Positions 46,566-55,194 of a DNA stretch of 64,000 nucleotides are shown here, in pieces. This stretch comes from Clostridium sp. BJN0001. Lineage in GTDB: Bacteria; Bacillota; Clostridia; Clostridiales; Clostridiaceae. The position numbers and the translations under genes are program-made. How positions within the stretch are numbered: position 1 is the stretch's first letter; each line of letters starts with the position of its first letter. The DNA is taken from contig NZ_CP094971.1 of assembly GCF_022869825.1 (NCBI RefSeq), positions 1,861,501 to 1,925,500 on the forward strand. The letters run 5' to 3'. The notes below the pieces were generated by a model. The model was not told the DNA's origin. It saw only the letters and a program-made list of their open reading frames with translations, and did no database searches.

Positions 46566-47621
46566 TTACACCTCATAACTTCTTTTCTTCGTATTTTTAT
46601 ATATTAAATATATAAAATACGGTGCACCGAAAAATGCAGTAATTATTCCTACTGGTATTTCTGTAGGACTTGCTACTGTTCTTGCGATAGTATCACATAT
46701 AATCATAAACGATGCCCCTCCTATATATGAAAATGGGAGCAGTATTTTATGATCATATCCTACAATAAGCCTCATGCAGTGCGGTATAATAAGCCCAACA
46801 AATCCAATAGTTCCACTTACAGAAACACTTGCTGCAATAAGAAGTGAACTTGCTATAATTAATATATTGTTAACTTGTTTTACATCAACTCCAAGACTTG
46901 AAGCTGCTTCGTATCCTGTCATTATAATATTTAAATCACGCGAGAACATAAAAATAATAAGTGTTCCAATTAAAGATATTATAGCTAAAAAAATAACTTT
47001 ATTAAAATTTGCAGAGCTAAAACTTCCAAGTGTCCATAGATATATATTTTCAAGCTGCTGTCTATTATAAATCATAAGAAGTGATATTGCAGAACTTATC
47101 ATTGTACTTATAGCAGTTCCTGTAAGAAGCAAATTTAAAACAATCAGATTTCCTCCAATACTTCCAACTTTATACACTACTATAACTGTAATAATTGCAC
47201 CAATAAATGCAAATATACTTATTACTCCCATTCCCAAAAAATTAAGGCTGAATCCTGATAAAATTGCAATTGTTGCCCCAAAAGCTGCTCCTGATGATAT
47301 TCCAAGTATATGAGGATCTGCAAGTGAATTTCTAAAGATAGCTTGAAATGTGCATCCAACTAAAGATAACGCTCCTCCAACTAAAGCTGACTCAAGTATT
47401 CTTGGAAATCTTACTTTAAGAACAATTACTTTATAAGATTCTTTTATGCCGTCTAAATCTATAAAATTATTTAAAATAGGCACTTTTGATAAAAGTATTT
47501 TAAAAGTATCTATTATAGTGACAGATGAAGATCCAAATGATGCAGAAACTAAAATACACATAAACATAAATATTATTAAAAATGCAATATATGTATAATA
47601 CTTCTCTTTATTTGGCTTCAT
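46566..47621 (-). CDS. ABC importer permease (BtuC/FecD class)
   Basis: About 351 residues from the ATG at 47621 (AAGGAGAG upstream); the longer reading to 47693 overlaps the binding-protein gene and lacks a ribosome site. Ten membrane spans, with RFPRILESALVGGALSLVG, NPLADPHILGISSGAAFGA-type and GTIGFVGLIIPHCMRLIVGYDHK segments of the FecCD family. Confidence 0.93.
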   Translation of the reverse strand: MKPNKEKYYTYIAFLIIFMFMCILVSASFGSSSVTIIDTFKILLSKVPILNNFIDLDGIKESYKVIVLKVRFPRILESALVGGALSLVGCTFQAIFRNSLADPHILGISSGAAFGATIAILSGFSLNFLGMGVISIFAFIGAIITVIVVYKVGSIGGNLIVLNLLLTGTAISTMISSAISLLMIYNRQQLENIYLWTLGSFSSANFNKVIFLAIISLIGTLIIFMFSRDLNIIMTGYEAASSLGVDVKQVNNILIIASSLLIAASVSVSGTIGFVGLIIPHCMRLIVGYDHKILLPFSYIGGASFMIICDTIARTVASPTEIPVGIITAFFGAPYFIYLIYKNTKKRSYEV

Positions 47622-47637
47622 CACTTCTTCTCTCCTT

Positions 47638-48585
47638 TTACTTAAATGCATCTTCATGGAAAATTTTTGCCATTTCATAAACTCCTTCAGCATTTCTATA
47701 TCCTTGTCTATCGATAATATTATTATCTATTTCATATACTTTTCCTTCTTTAACTGCTGTAAGATCTTCATATCCTTTTGTAGACATAAATTTATCTTTT
47801 TCACCTTTTCTTACAACGATTATATCAGGATCATTTTCAATTAGTAATTCTCGTGAATATGACCAGCTGTCGTTTTCTGGTACTATATTTTTTCCGCCTG
47901 CTAAATTTATAATCTGACCTACAAATGTATTTTCTGGTGCAGAATAATCGCCAGAGTCTCCATAAGATACAACATAATAAACAGAAGGTTTTTTAAGGTT
48001 CTTTACTTTTTCTGAAACTTCACTTATAGTCTTTTTCATATTATTTACTGTTTCCGTTGCTTTTTCATTTTTATTAAGTACTTTTCCAAGCTTTTCTATC
48101 ATAGAATAAACTCCATCAAAATCATTTTCCTGATAAAGACACATTACATTTATTCCATTATCTTTAAGTTTCTTTGCATTTTCTTCACTAAAGTGAGTAG
48201 ATGCTATTACTATATCAGGTTCAAGACTTATAATCTTCTCAATATCTGGAGTTCTCATTGTTCCAACAGATTCAACATCTAAAGCTTCTTCTGGATAATC
48301 ACAGTAATCTGTTCTTCCATAGAGCTTTTTTTGTGCATCAAGATTATATATAAGCTCTGTAATATTTGGTGCTAATGATATTACTTTTTTAGGTTCTTCC
48401 TTTAAAGTAACATCTTCTCCATAAGAATCTTTAATAGTTAAAGGATATGTAGTTTGAGTTTCAGTCTGCAAAGCTGCGTTATCTGATGACTTTTTAGAAA
48501 CTGAATTAAGTGAGCATCCATTAAGTACAAATGTAAGTGCAAAAATTAATAAGGCTGATGTAAATTTCTTTATTATTTTATTCAT
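47638..48585 (-). CDS. ABC importer solute-binding lipoprotein (BtuF class)
   Basis: About 315 residues from ATG 48585, which gives a normal lipoprotein signal ending VLNGCSL; an upstream ATG at 48615 would add ten lysine-rich residues and neither start has a clear ribosome site. BtuF/FhuD fold: KVISLAPNITELIYNLDAQ, GTMRTPDIEKIISLEPDIV and SYSRELLIENDPDIIVV. The aromatic and acidic residues fit cobalamin or an iron chelate. No cobalamin riboswitch was found upstream. First gene of the operon. Confidence 0.9.
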   Translation of the reverse strand: MNKIIKKFTSALLIFALTFVLNGCSLNSVSKKSSDNAALQTETQTTYPLTIKDSYGEDVTLKEEPKKVISLAPNITELIYNLDAQKKLYGRTDYCDYPEEALDVESVGTMRTPDIEKIISLEPDIVIASTHFSEENAKKLKDNGINVMCLYQENDFDGVYSMIEKLGKVLNKNEKATETVNNMKKTISEVSEKVKNLKKPSVYYVVSYGDSGDYSAPENTFVGQIINLAGGKNIVPENDSWSYSRELLIENDPDIIVVRKGEKDKFMSTKGYEDLTAVKEGKVYEIDNNIIDRQGYRNAEGVYEMAKIFHEDAFK

Positions 48586-48639
48586 ATATTTTTCTTTATT
48601 CCCTTTCTTTTTCATAAAAAGTAATTTGTTTTTTATTAT

Positions 48640-48708
48640 TTAGTATTTCACTAAAAGTGCCATACTAATACATTTTTTAATTATATATTTTTGAATATCT
48701 TATTTCAA
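48640..48708 (-). promoter_or_regulatory. Importer promoter with double inverted repeat
   Basis: TTGAAA (48703-48708) and TATAAT (48680-48685) are 17 bases apart on the minus strand. About 12 bases after the -10, TTAGTAT (48640-48646) and ATACTAA (48662-48668) enclose CACT-aaa-AGTG (48649-48659), two nested inverted repeats: a likely metal-regulator operator or 5' hairpin. Confidence 0.55.
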
Positions 48709-48861
48709 CTTAATTTAAAAAATTAAAAGACCAAATGTATTTTTACATTCAGCCTTTTATATTAAAATCCTTATGAATATAAACTATAAATATTTAATAG
48801 TAACAGTTTAACTAAAATACTTGTATTATGAAATAGAGATAATTGAAGGAGCCTTTTAATT

Positions 48862-49113
48862 ATGAATAAGATTCAAGCAAATATAGAAATTATAAATGCA
48901 CTTGCAGAACTTGATGATTTAATCGCCGATATTATTTATATGGAAGTAGATAAACTTAAATTTTCTTTAGCTAATAAAGCTTCCTTAGAAGATATTTTAG
49001 CTATTAATTCATCTATAAAAACTATGCTTAATTCAATTTCTAATATTGAAAAGATTTCAAGCTGCGAACTATGCTCAGCTATTAATCATTCTAAGGGTAA
49101 AACAAAGAAATAA
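48862..49113 (+). CDS. Small helical protein with CxxC, unknown
   Basis: 83 residues, mostly alpha-helical and soluble, with CELC near residue 68 and a lysine-rich tail. AAGGAG precedes the ATG. Its stop is four bases from the convergent end of the next gene, so no separate terminator fits between them. No family recognised. Confidence 0.6.
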   Translation: MNKIQANIEIINALAELDDLIADIIYMEVDKLKFSLANKASLEDILAINSSIKTMLNSISNIEKISSCELCSAINHSKGKTKK

Positions 49114-49116
49114 ATT

Positions 49117-50619
49117 TTACCCTCTATTTGAAGAATTAAGCTTTACCTCTTCATATTTTTGAATACTTGTTATTTTCTTTAATAAATCATCTACTGAAGA
49201 GAACTCTTTCATATTTACACTAACTTCTTTAGCTCTAAAATACACTTTCATCTGATACTTTATAAGTTCATTTAAAGCTTTTTGAACTTTATTTATTGAT
49301 TTAACAACATTTGTTAAAGACTGCTCCCTTTTAGTTTTAGAATCCTCAAATTTAACTATAACTGTATCTGAATTTACAGAAGTCGCAGCATCTCCATTAA
49401 TTGATAAAGTAAGAACGTTTTGAATTAATAAGTACTCAGGTATTTTTTCTATATCAGTTAATACTGCACCTATATTAACGAGTACAGTTTTTCCCTGAAT
49501 ATCCGAATAATTATAAAAAGTTATATCTATTTTGCCATAAGCTCCATCTTCTGGATACATTATAAAGCTTTTTATATTACTTCCGTCTTCAAGAATTATG
49601 CTGCTGTTTTTTAAATCAAAACTAAGTCCAGGGGCTAATATATCACTTATTGTAAAAGTATCATACATAACATTATCTGTGTCATATGCTATTTTAAATA
49701 CACCAGTAAATAAAATTTCTGTTCCATTTGCAAGTATTTTTACTGCTTCATCAACAAATTGTAATAATTCTATCGGTTCGATAAAATTCATTTTTATATC
49801 TTTTATGCTTAAATCATCACAATAGCATTCATTCGCAGTCAATATAAAATTTAATATTTTAGAGTCATTTAATAATTCAGGATTTTGAATTTTTAGTCCT
49901 ATTTTTACTATTATATTTCTGCCATAAAAAAATTCACAATTTCTAATGTCAACTCTTAACTTTCCAGTTGTAATATCATAAACATATTGTGCATATATAT
50001 CTTGATTTTCATTGTTTAAAAATCTTTTAGAATTTAAATTTTCTACTTCAACTAAACTTTTTTCTATATCAAATATAAGTCCTTGAGGCAAAACTGTAGT
50101 AATATTATATTCATAATATAAATCAGGTGAAAACATTAATGATATTACTCTTTCAAAACCTAATTTCAAATTATTTATAGTATTTATACTGTCATTTAAA
50201 ACTAGAAGTTCATTGCTTTGAACCTTTTGAAACTGCACTTTAAGATCTTGTGATTTTGTAGTTAATCCTTCGACCTCATTAACAGTAACATACGTAGTAT
50301 TATTAATTTCCATAGTATCTTCTATTTTACTTTTATCAATAACTTTAGTAATCAAATACATATCCAAATCATTTCCTGCTATATTCTCATTATTTATAAC
50401 ATTAATATTAAGTTCATTTTTTATCTCGTCATATTTATAGTCCCAATTTGCTATAATGTTATTATTAACTTTAATGTACGTCTTATATGGAACGAACGTA
50501 AGACCATCAGCTAATGTATCAATGATATTAAAATCATGATATATTGAGAAATCTTCAGGAATAAAAAATTTAACTAAAAAATCGATTTCTAATCCATCCA
50601 TAAGTGTTAATGTTACCAT
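49117..50619 (-). CDS. Beta-rich DUF11/isopeptide-D2-like protein, no signal peptide
   Basis: 500 residues built of three or more repeats of about 130-150 residues, each with a hydrophobic TLADGLTF / LPQGLIFD / LAPGLSFD-type strand, the pattern of DUF11 and fimbrial D2 domains. The N-terminus (MVTLTLMDGLEID) is not a signal peptide and there is no LPxTG anchor. The C-terminus (450-500) is charged and helical. AGGAGAG precedes the ATG. Possibly a spore-surface or internally assembled structural protein, like the 287-residue gene upstream. Confidence 0.7.
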   Translation of the reverse strand: MVTLTLMDGLEIDFLVKFFIPEDFSIYHDFNIIDTLADGLTFVPYKTYIKVNNNIIANWDYKYDEIKNELNINVINNENIAGNDLDMYLITKVIDKSKIEDTMEINNTTYVTVNEVEGLTTKSQDLKVQFQKVQSNELLVLNDSINTINNLKLGFERVISLMFSPDLYYEYNITTVLPQGLIFDIEKSLVEVENLNSKRFLNNENQDIYAQYVYDITTGKLRVDIRNCEFFYGRNIIVKIGLKIQNPELLNDSKILNFILTANECYCDDLSIKDIKMNFIEPIELLQFVDEAVKILANGTEILFTGVFKIAYDTDNVMYDTFTISDILAPGLSFDLKNSSIILEDGSNIKSFIMYPEDGAYGKIDITFYNYSDIQGKTVLVNIGAVLTDIEKIPEYLLIQNVLTLSINGDAATSVNSDTVIVKFEDSKTKREQSLTNVVKSINKVQKALNELIKYQMKVYFRAKEVSVNMKEFSSVDDLLKKITSIQKYEEVKLNSSNRG

Positions 50620-50659
50620 TTACTACTCTCCTATAAATTGATTTATAAAAATGTATACA

Positions 50660-50687
50660 GGCAGATTCTTTAAAATATGAATCTGCC
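50660..50687 (-). terminator. Terminator-like hairpin between the two beta-rich genes
   Basis: GGCAGATTC (50660-50668) pairs with GAATCTGCC (50679-50687), 10-base loop. The minus strand after it is mixed (TGTATACATTTTT), so it may allow read-through into the second gene. A second hairpin lies at about 50702-50725. Confidence 0.55.
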
Positions 50688-50726
50688 CTAAAAGTTTATG
50701 ACTATGCTATATTATTTTATAGCATA

Positions 50727-51590
50727 TTATGCTGTATAGTCTATAACAGCCTTAGTTACTGCGCTTACTGGTTTAACAAAGATTGTTGTAACAGCACTTG
50801 ATGAAGTCTCTGGGTTTCCACCAATTGCAAGTTTAAATACATTATTAAACGAATTTTCAATTGTTTGGTTATTATCTATCTGAGAATCTAATGTTATTGT
50901 TATATCTTGATTTCTAATAGCAGCTGAATTTGTAAATACATACTGTGCTATATTTCCAGTTTGAGTGCTCCAAGTTCCACCTACATCAGTAGAAGAAGCT
51001 CCATATACAACTGATGAAGTTAAATTCTTAAGAGATGTTCCTGTTGGAAGTGCCATTCTAATTACTACACTATATGCATCGGAAAAATCCGGTGCAGTAA
51101 ATGTTCCTGTAAAGTTTACTGCATTTCCAACTACTGCATTAATAACTCTATTTGGAGTAGTTGTATTACTTATACTTACTGTCTGGAATGTTTCAAAATT
51201 AATAGTTACAGTATTTGATACTTTTTCTAGTCCACTAGCTCCATTTACATCTACTGTTGCTGTATTTGTAAGTTCTCCACCCACAATTTGTGTCAAATCA
51301 TCTACTGCAGTATTTATTGTTGCTACGACTGTATATCCAGCTACTTTTACATTATTAGTAACTGTGATTGTAACAACATCATGTCCATCTACAGTTGTAG
51401 AACTAACAGTATAATCTGTATCTGCAATTAATGTTACACTATTTGCAGTAACAGAAGTGGACACATAATTAAGTCCTAATGCTAAAGTATCTTCTATTAC
51501 ATAACTTGTATAGTTTGTAGTATCAGATGAAGCTGTAAAACTCACTGTAAAATTGACTGCTTGCCCATTATACAACGGTCTAATTGCCAT
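50727..51590 (-). CDS. Beta-rich DUF11-like protein, no signal peptide (about 29 kDa)
   Basis: 287 residues, Thr/Ser/Val-rich, two repeats of about 140 residues: YNGQAVNFTVSFTASSDT matches VVGNAVNFTGTFTAPDFSD, and DTLALGLNYVSTSVTANSVT matches MALPTGTSLKNLTSSVVYGA. No signal peptide, no anchor, no cysteine. Size and domain type recall the 29-kDa DUF11 proteins reported in Clostridium taeniosporum spore appendages; that link is only by resemblance. A perfect 11-bp hairpin lies in its leader. Confidence 0.7.
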   Translation of the reverse strand: MAIRPLYNGQAVNFTVSFTASSDTTNYTSYVIEDTLALGLNYVSTSVTANSVTLIADTDYTVSSTTVDGHDVVTITVTNNVKVAGYTVVATINTAVDDLTQIVGGELTNTATVDVNGASGLEKVSNTVTINFETFQTVSISNTTTPNRVINAVVGNAVNFTGTFTAPDFSDAYSVVIRMALPTGTSLKNLTSSVVYGASSTDVGGTWSTQTGNIAQYVFTNSAAIRNQDITITLDSQIDNNQTIENSFNNVFKLAIGGNPETSSSAVTTIFVKPVSAVTKAVIDYTA

Positions 51591-51620
51591 TTGTTCATCA
51601 CTCCATATTTACTTATTCTT

Positions 51621-51646
51621 ATTAAAGTTATAAACATAACTTTAAT
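51621..51646 (-). promoter_or_regulatory. Hairpin/operator in the leader of the 29-kDa-type gene
   Basis: ATTAAAGTTAT (51621-51631) pairs perfectly with ATAACTTTAAT (51636-51646) around AAAC. It overlaps a minus-strand TATAAT (51645-51650), so it could be an operator or a 5' stabilising stem. The -35 region has no SigA match, so another sigma factor is possible. Confidence 0.45.
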
Positions 51647-51712
51647 TATATTTTATTCATCTCTCTTTATTATTGTGATTAAAAAAATATATGAACAATA
51701 TATTATATAGAA

Positions 51713-51750
51713 AAAAGCAGAGAAAATGTTATAATATTTCCTCTGCTTTT
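51713..51750 (-). terminator. Terminator of the larR-larMNQO operon
   Basis: A stem of 15 bp with one mismatch (51713-51727 with 51736-51750), 8-base loop, followed on the minus strand by six T. It lies 17 bases after larO. Confidence 0.8.
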
Positions 51751-51767
51751 ATATATATTATTATAAA

Positions 51768-52490
51768 CTATAATATTCTACAATAATCTTCTATGTCTTT
51801 ACGCTTTTTTAATTCATTTGATTTTAAATCATAACAAATAGTCTTATCTTTAAAGATCAAAAATCTATCTGCTATATCTTTTATCTGATCATACCTATGA
51901 GTAGTTAATATAATCGTTTTTCCCATTTTATTTAATTCTTTAAGTAACGATAAAATTTCATTTTGAAAATGAATTGATAATCCATTAAATGGTTCATCTA
52001 AAACTATTACTTCAGGATTCATAGCTAGTATAGCTGCTATGACTACCTTCTTTTTTTCTCCGCCTGACAAATTATAAGGAACTCTTTTTTCTAATTTTTC
52101 AATATCTAAAAGTTTAAGGCAGTCAACTACTCTTTTTTTTACTTCATTTTCTTTAAGCCCCATCGTTCTAAGGCCAAATGCAATCTCATCGTAAACTGTG
52201 CTATTAAAAAGCTGTACTTCATAATTCTGAAATATAAAACCGATGTTTTGATGAAATAATGACATATTATAGCTGTTTTTTAAGTATGTACTATTAATAT
52301 TTTGTCCTTTAAATGTATACTGACCTTTACTTGGAAAAACAATACCATTTAATATTTTAAGCAGCGTAGATTTTCCGCATCCATTGTCACCCATTATAAC
52401 AACAAACTCTCCACTTTTTATATTAAAATTGATATTTTCAAGTACCAAACTATTATCATAACTAAAATATACATTATCGCATGTTATCAT
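51768..52490 (-). CDS. larO: Nickel ECF/Cbi-type transporter ATPase LarO
   Basis: 240 residues: Walker A GDNGCGKST, signature LSGGEKKKV, Walker B VIVLDEPFNGL and the Q-loop GFIFQNYEVQLF typical of CbiO/NikO energy-coupling ATPases. ATGA overlap with larQ. Powers nickel uptake needed for the lactate racemase cofactor. Assignment to nickel comes from the adjacent lar genes. Confidence 0.9.
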   Translation of the reverse strand: MITCDNVYFSYDNSLVLENINFNIKSGEFVVIMGDNGCGKSTLLKILNGIVFPSKGQYTFKGQNINSTYLKNSYNMSLFHQNIGFIFQNYEVQLFNSTVYDEIAFGLRTMGLKENEVKKRVVDCLKLLDIEKLEKRVPYNLSGGEKKKVVIAAILAMNPEVIVLDEPFNGLSIHFQNEILSLLKELNKMGKTIILTTHRYDQIKDIADRFLIFKDKTICYDLKSNELKKRKDIEDYCRIL

Positions 52491-53290
52491 ATTTCATAAC
52501 TCCTCACGTAAAAATAAATACACACAAATATAATATTAAAAAGTATAAATATTACATCCATCTTTTTTATCTTTTCTCTTGTTTTTCTTACATAACTTCC
52601 TGAAAAACCTCTGCACTCCATAGCACATGATAAAGATTCTCCACATCTTTTCATCTTTATAAATATGTTGCCAAATAGTCCTCCGATAGTATTATATTCA
52701 TGACTATCTTCTCCTATATTACGCATTATTACTGCCTGAAGTACATCACACATCAAATATGTAATACACTTTAAATATTTAACAATTATGTCCGTAATAA
52801 AAATAATAATATCTGGACAATGCATCTGTTTTAAAGATTCTGCAATTTCATATATTGTCGCATTCGCTATGAAATTCTGAACTAAAATCATTATAATTAA
52901 TATTTTCAAATAATATGGGATTATAACGTTAAAAGGTGCATAAAAACAATATGGAAGAAATATTATACATGGAAAAATAAACATAATTAATGATTTCTTT
53001 AAAATACTACATATTACTTTTCCTCTATTTAACGAAAGCTGAATCATTACAAATAAAAGACATATCCAAATCTCAAATATGCCTCTACATATAGTAATTA
53101 AAAATACAGACATTATTAATGAGAGAATTCTAAAAAATGTACTGATATTTGTTATTTCATTATATATAGGTTCTTTTTTTAAGAATTTTAATAGATTAAA
53201 AAATCTATTAAAATTCTTCTTTAAATAATCATTCTTTTTTATGTTTATTTCACAATTTTCATTGTTTTTAATCCACTCTGGCATTTCCAT
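52487..53290 (-). CDS. larQ: Nickel transporter transmembrane protein LarQ (CbiQ/NikQ family)
   Basis: About 267 residues from ATG 53290; the longer reading to 53344 runs well into larMN. Five or so membrane spans and the coupling motif SLSCAMECRGFSGSYVR, which matches the EcfT A-(A/S)-R-G arrangement used to contact the ATPase. Overlaps larMN by 23 bases. Confidence 0.88.
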   Translation of the reverse strand: MEMPEWIKNNENCEINIKKNDYLKKNFNRFFNLLKFLKKEPIYNEITNISTFFRILSLIMSVFLITICRGIFEIWICLLFVMIQLSLNRGKVICSILKKSLIMFIFPCIIFLPYCFYAPFNVIIPYYLKILIIMILVQNFIANATIYEIAESLKQMHCPDIIIFITDIIVKYLKCITYLMCDVLQAVIMRNIGEDSHEYNTIGGLFGNIFIKMKRCGESLSCAMECRGFSGSYVRKTREKIKKMDVIFILFNIIFVCIYFYVRSYEI

Positions 53291-54278
53291 TTGTATTCTT
53301 GCCTCTTCCAAATATGATTTTATAAAATAACATAAATATAACAACAGCTGTTACTGCACATAAAATATATCCAACTATATCTGGAACATTCTGCATCTTA
53401 TAATCAGAGAATAATGCATTAAAGCTAAATCCATTCTTCATTCCTGTTGGAACATTTTGTGGCATATTATAAGCTTTTAATGTTTCTAAAAGTTCAGTTA
53501 CATCCCATTCTCCCCAAGCAGTACCTGTTGCTATAAGTCCTAATGGGCATAATATTACTAAAGCTATTATTAATTTTGCAAATCGTTTTATTTTTATACC
53601 TTTTTTATGTTCAGCTTTATCAGATGAAAAATCTGAACCTTTTATAATTTTATAAACAGAAACAGTAAAAATACTTTCTACTATTCCAATAAGTAAATGA
53701 GCACCAACCATTGTAGGTACTGATATTGTTACTGGGTATGGATTATATAATGGATTATTTAATGAATCACAGAAAAGTATAGGTTGTATTCCAAGTTCAA
53801 TTGCTGCACATAAAGCTGCACAATTTATACTTAAATAAGAACCTAAAGCTACGCCTATCATTTCTCCTCTTTTTTTCATTAATTTAGTACATATTTTATA
53901 TATATAATATCCACTAAACGGCATTATAAATGCCATATTAAATATGTTTGCTCCTAAAGCAAGTATTCCTCCATCTCCAAAAACAAACGCTTGCAACGCA
54001 AGACAACTTGCTACCGATATACAAGCTGCATGTGGTCCAATCAAAAGTGCTAAAAGACACGCTCCTACAGCATGAGCACTAGTTCCTCCTGGAAGTGGAA
54101 TATTAAACATCATTATAAGAAATGATAAACTTGACGATATAGCCATAAGTGGCACTGTTTCTTTCTTCTCTTCAACATCTTTTTTTAATTTTTTTGCTGA
54201 ATAGACTACAACTGGAACCATAACTGCAGCCATAACTGCACATGTTTCAGGACTAAGATAATTATCTGGAATATGCAT
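53268..54278 (-). CDS. larMN: Nickel substrate-binding membrane protein LarMN (CbiM-CbiN fusion)
   Basis: 336 residues. N-terminus MHIPDNYLSPETC is the hallmark of CbiM/NikM, where the free N-terminus and His2 bind Ni2+ or Co2+. Six to seven spans follow, with GGTSAHAVGACLLALLIGPHAA and SYLSINCAALCAAIELG. Residues 235-336 add a CbiN-like piece with two spans. The fused form matches LarMN of Lactobacillus plantarum. Confidence 0.92.
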   Translation of the reverse strand: MHIPDNYLSPETCAVMAAVMVPVVVYSAKKLKKDVEEKKETVPLMAISSSLSFLIMMFNIPLPGGTSAHAVGACLLALLIGPHAACISVASCLALQAFVFGDGGILALGANIFNMAFIMPFSGYYIYKICTKLMKKRGEMIGVALGSYLSINCAALCAAIELGIQPILFCDSLNNPLYNPYPVTISVPTMVGAHLLIGIVESIFTVSVYKIIKGSDFSSDKAEHKKGIKIKRFAKLIIALVILCPLGLIATGTAWGEWDVTELLETLKAYNMPQNVPTGMKNGFSFNALFSDYKMQNVPDIVGYILCAVTAVVIFMLFYKIIFGRGKNTNGNARVD

Positions 54279-54346
54279 AAAAATCTACCCCCTTATTCTA
54301 AATAACGTAAATAAGTTTATCATTAGAGTTTTGAGGATAAAATGAT

Positions 54347-54376
54347 AGATGATGTTATCATTTGACAACATCATCT
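54347..54376 (-). other. Hairpin between larR and larMN with LarR-box-like sequence
   Basis: AGATGATGTT (54347-54356) pairs with AACATCATCT (54367-54376). The loop contains TATCATTTGAC, close to TATCATATGAC of the larR-larA spacer, so it may be a second regulator site or an attenuating hairpin before the nickel transporter. Confidence 0.45.
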
Positions 54377-54377
54377 T

Positions 54378-55028
54378 TTATGTAAATCTTTGCATATAGT
54401 CTGCATCTATTATATGTATTTTATTATCAATTATATCAATTACTGCCTCTTCTTTTAATTCATGAAGAATTCTGTTTACACTATTACGTGTTGATATTCC
54501 GCAAAATCCAGCAATATCTTCATTAGTTATAGGAAATTCAATACGAATTCCTTTGTCTGTTTCTTTTCCAAATTTGTTAATAAGCTTATGCAAAAATGCA
54601 CATACAGCTCCTTTTTTGCTGTTCATTATCATTATTTTTTCATTATACATACTATCAAGCAATTTATGCCTATAATAATCTTTTACATATTCCTGAAGCT
54701 TTTTATTACTGTTAACATAATTCCAGAACGTGACCCTTGGAATTCTATAAAAAACTGCTTCTTCCGATTCTATTCTTACGTTAAATGGCGATGATGTATA
54801 TACGCTGACCTCATCTCTAACTAAAGAGATTATATCTGGAGCACATATATATGACATATTAAATTCTCTTCCGTCCTTTAGTATTATACTTGTTTTTATT
54901 GTTCCTTTTTTTAAAACATATGTGTACTGTTCATCAAGCCCACAAAAAGTTAAATATGAATGATACTTTCTTTTTATCGTAGGTGTATTGTTTTTTTCTA
55001 AAAAATCAATCAAAAATTCCGAATTCAT
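54378..55028 (-). CDS. larR: Crp/Fnr-family regulator LarR
   Basis: 216 residues: N-terminal cyclic-nucleotide-type beta-barrel (YVLKKGTIKTSIILKDGREF) and C-terminal winged helix (TNEDIAGFCGISTRNSVNRILHELKEE). Cysteines are not in an Fnr-type iron-sulphur pattern. AAGGAG lies before the ATG. Divergent from larA and followed by the nickel transporter, exactly the larR-larMNQO/larA-E layout of L. plantarum, where LarR activates the lar genes in response to L-lactate. Confidence 0.9.
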   Translation of the reverse strand: MNSEFLIDFLEKNNTPTIKRKYHSYLTFCGLDEQYTYVLKKGTIKTSIILKDGREFNMSYICAPDIISLVRDEVSVYTSSPFNVRIESEEAVFYRIPRVTFWNYVNSNKKLQEYVKDYYRHKLLDSMYNEKIMIMNSKKGAVCAFLHKLINKFGKETDKGIRIEFPITNEDIAGFCGISTRNSVNRILHELKEEAVIDIIDNKIHIIDADYMQRFT

Positions 55029-55086
55029 CTTTAGTACTCCTTTTTACTTAAATATATATTAATATTTATATTTTAACTTTTATTTA

Positions 55087-55111
55087 TATCATATGACGTT
55101 AACAAATGATA
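55087..55111. promoter_or_regulatory. Candidate LarR box in the larR-larA spacer
   Basis: TATCATATG (55087-55095) and CAAATGATA (55103-55111) form a 9-base inverted repeat with one mismatch and a 7-base gap. It overlaps a possible larA -35 (TTAACA, 55099-55104; TATATT at 55123-55128), as expected of a Crp-type activator or repressor. Confidence 0.55.
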
Positions 55112-55194
55112 CTATCTCATGATATATTATAAACTCTTATTTTATTTTAAACTAGTCTATGTTAAAAAATTTATAAAATAAAGGAAGATGTTTT

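Noticed and set aside
48616..48861. Cobalamin riboswitch before the BtuF-like gene
   Set aside because: No B12-box or long structured leader; the leader from the predicted start is at most about 90 bases.
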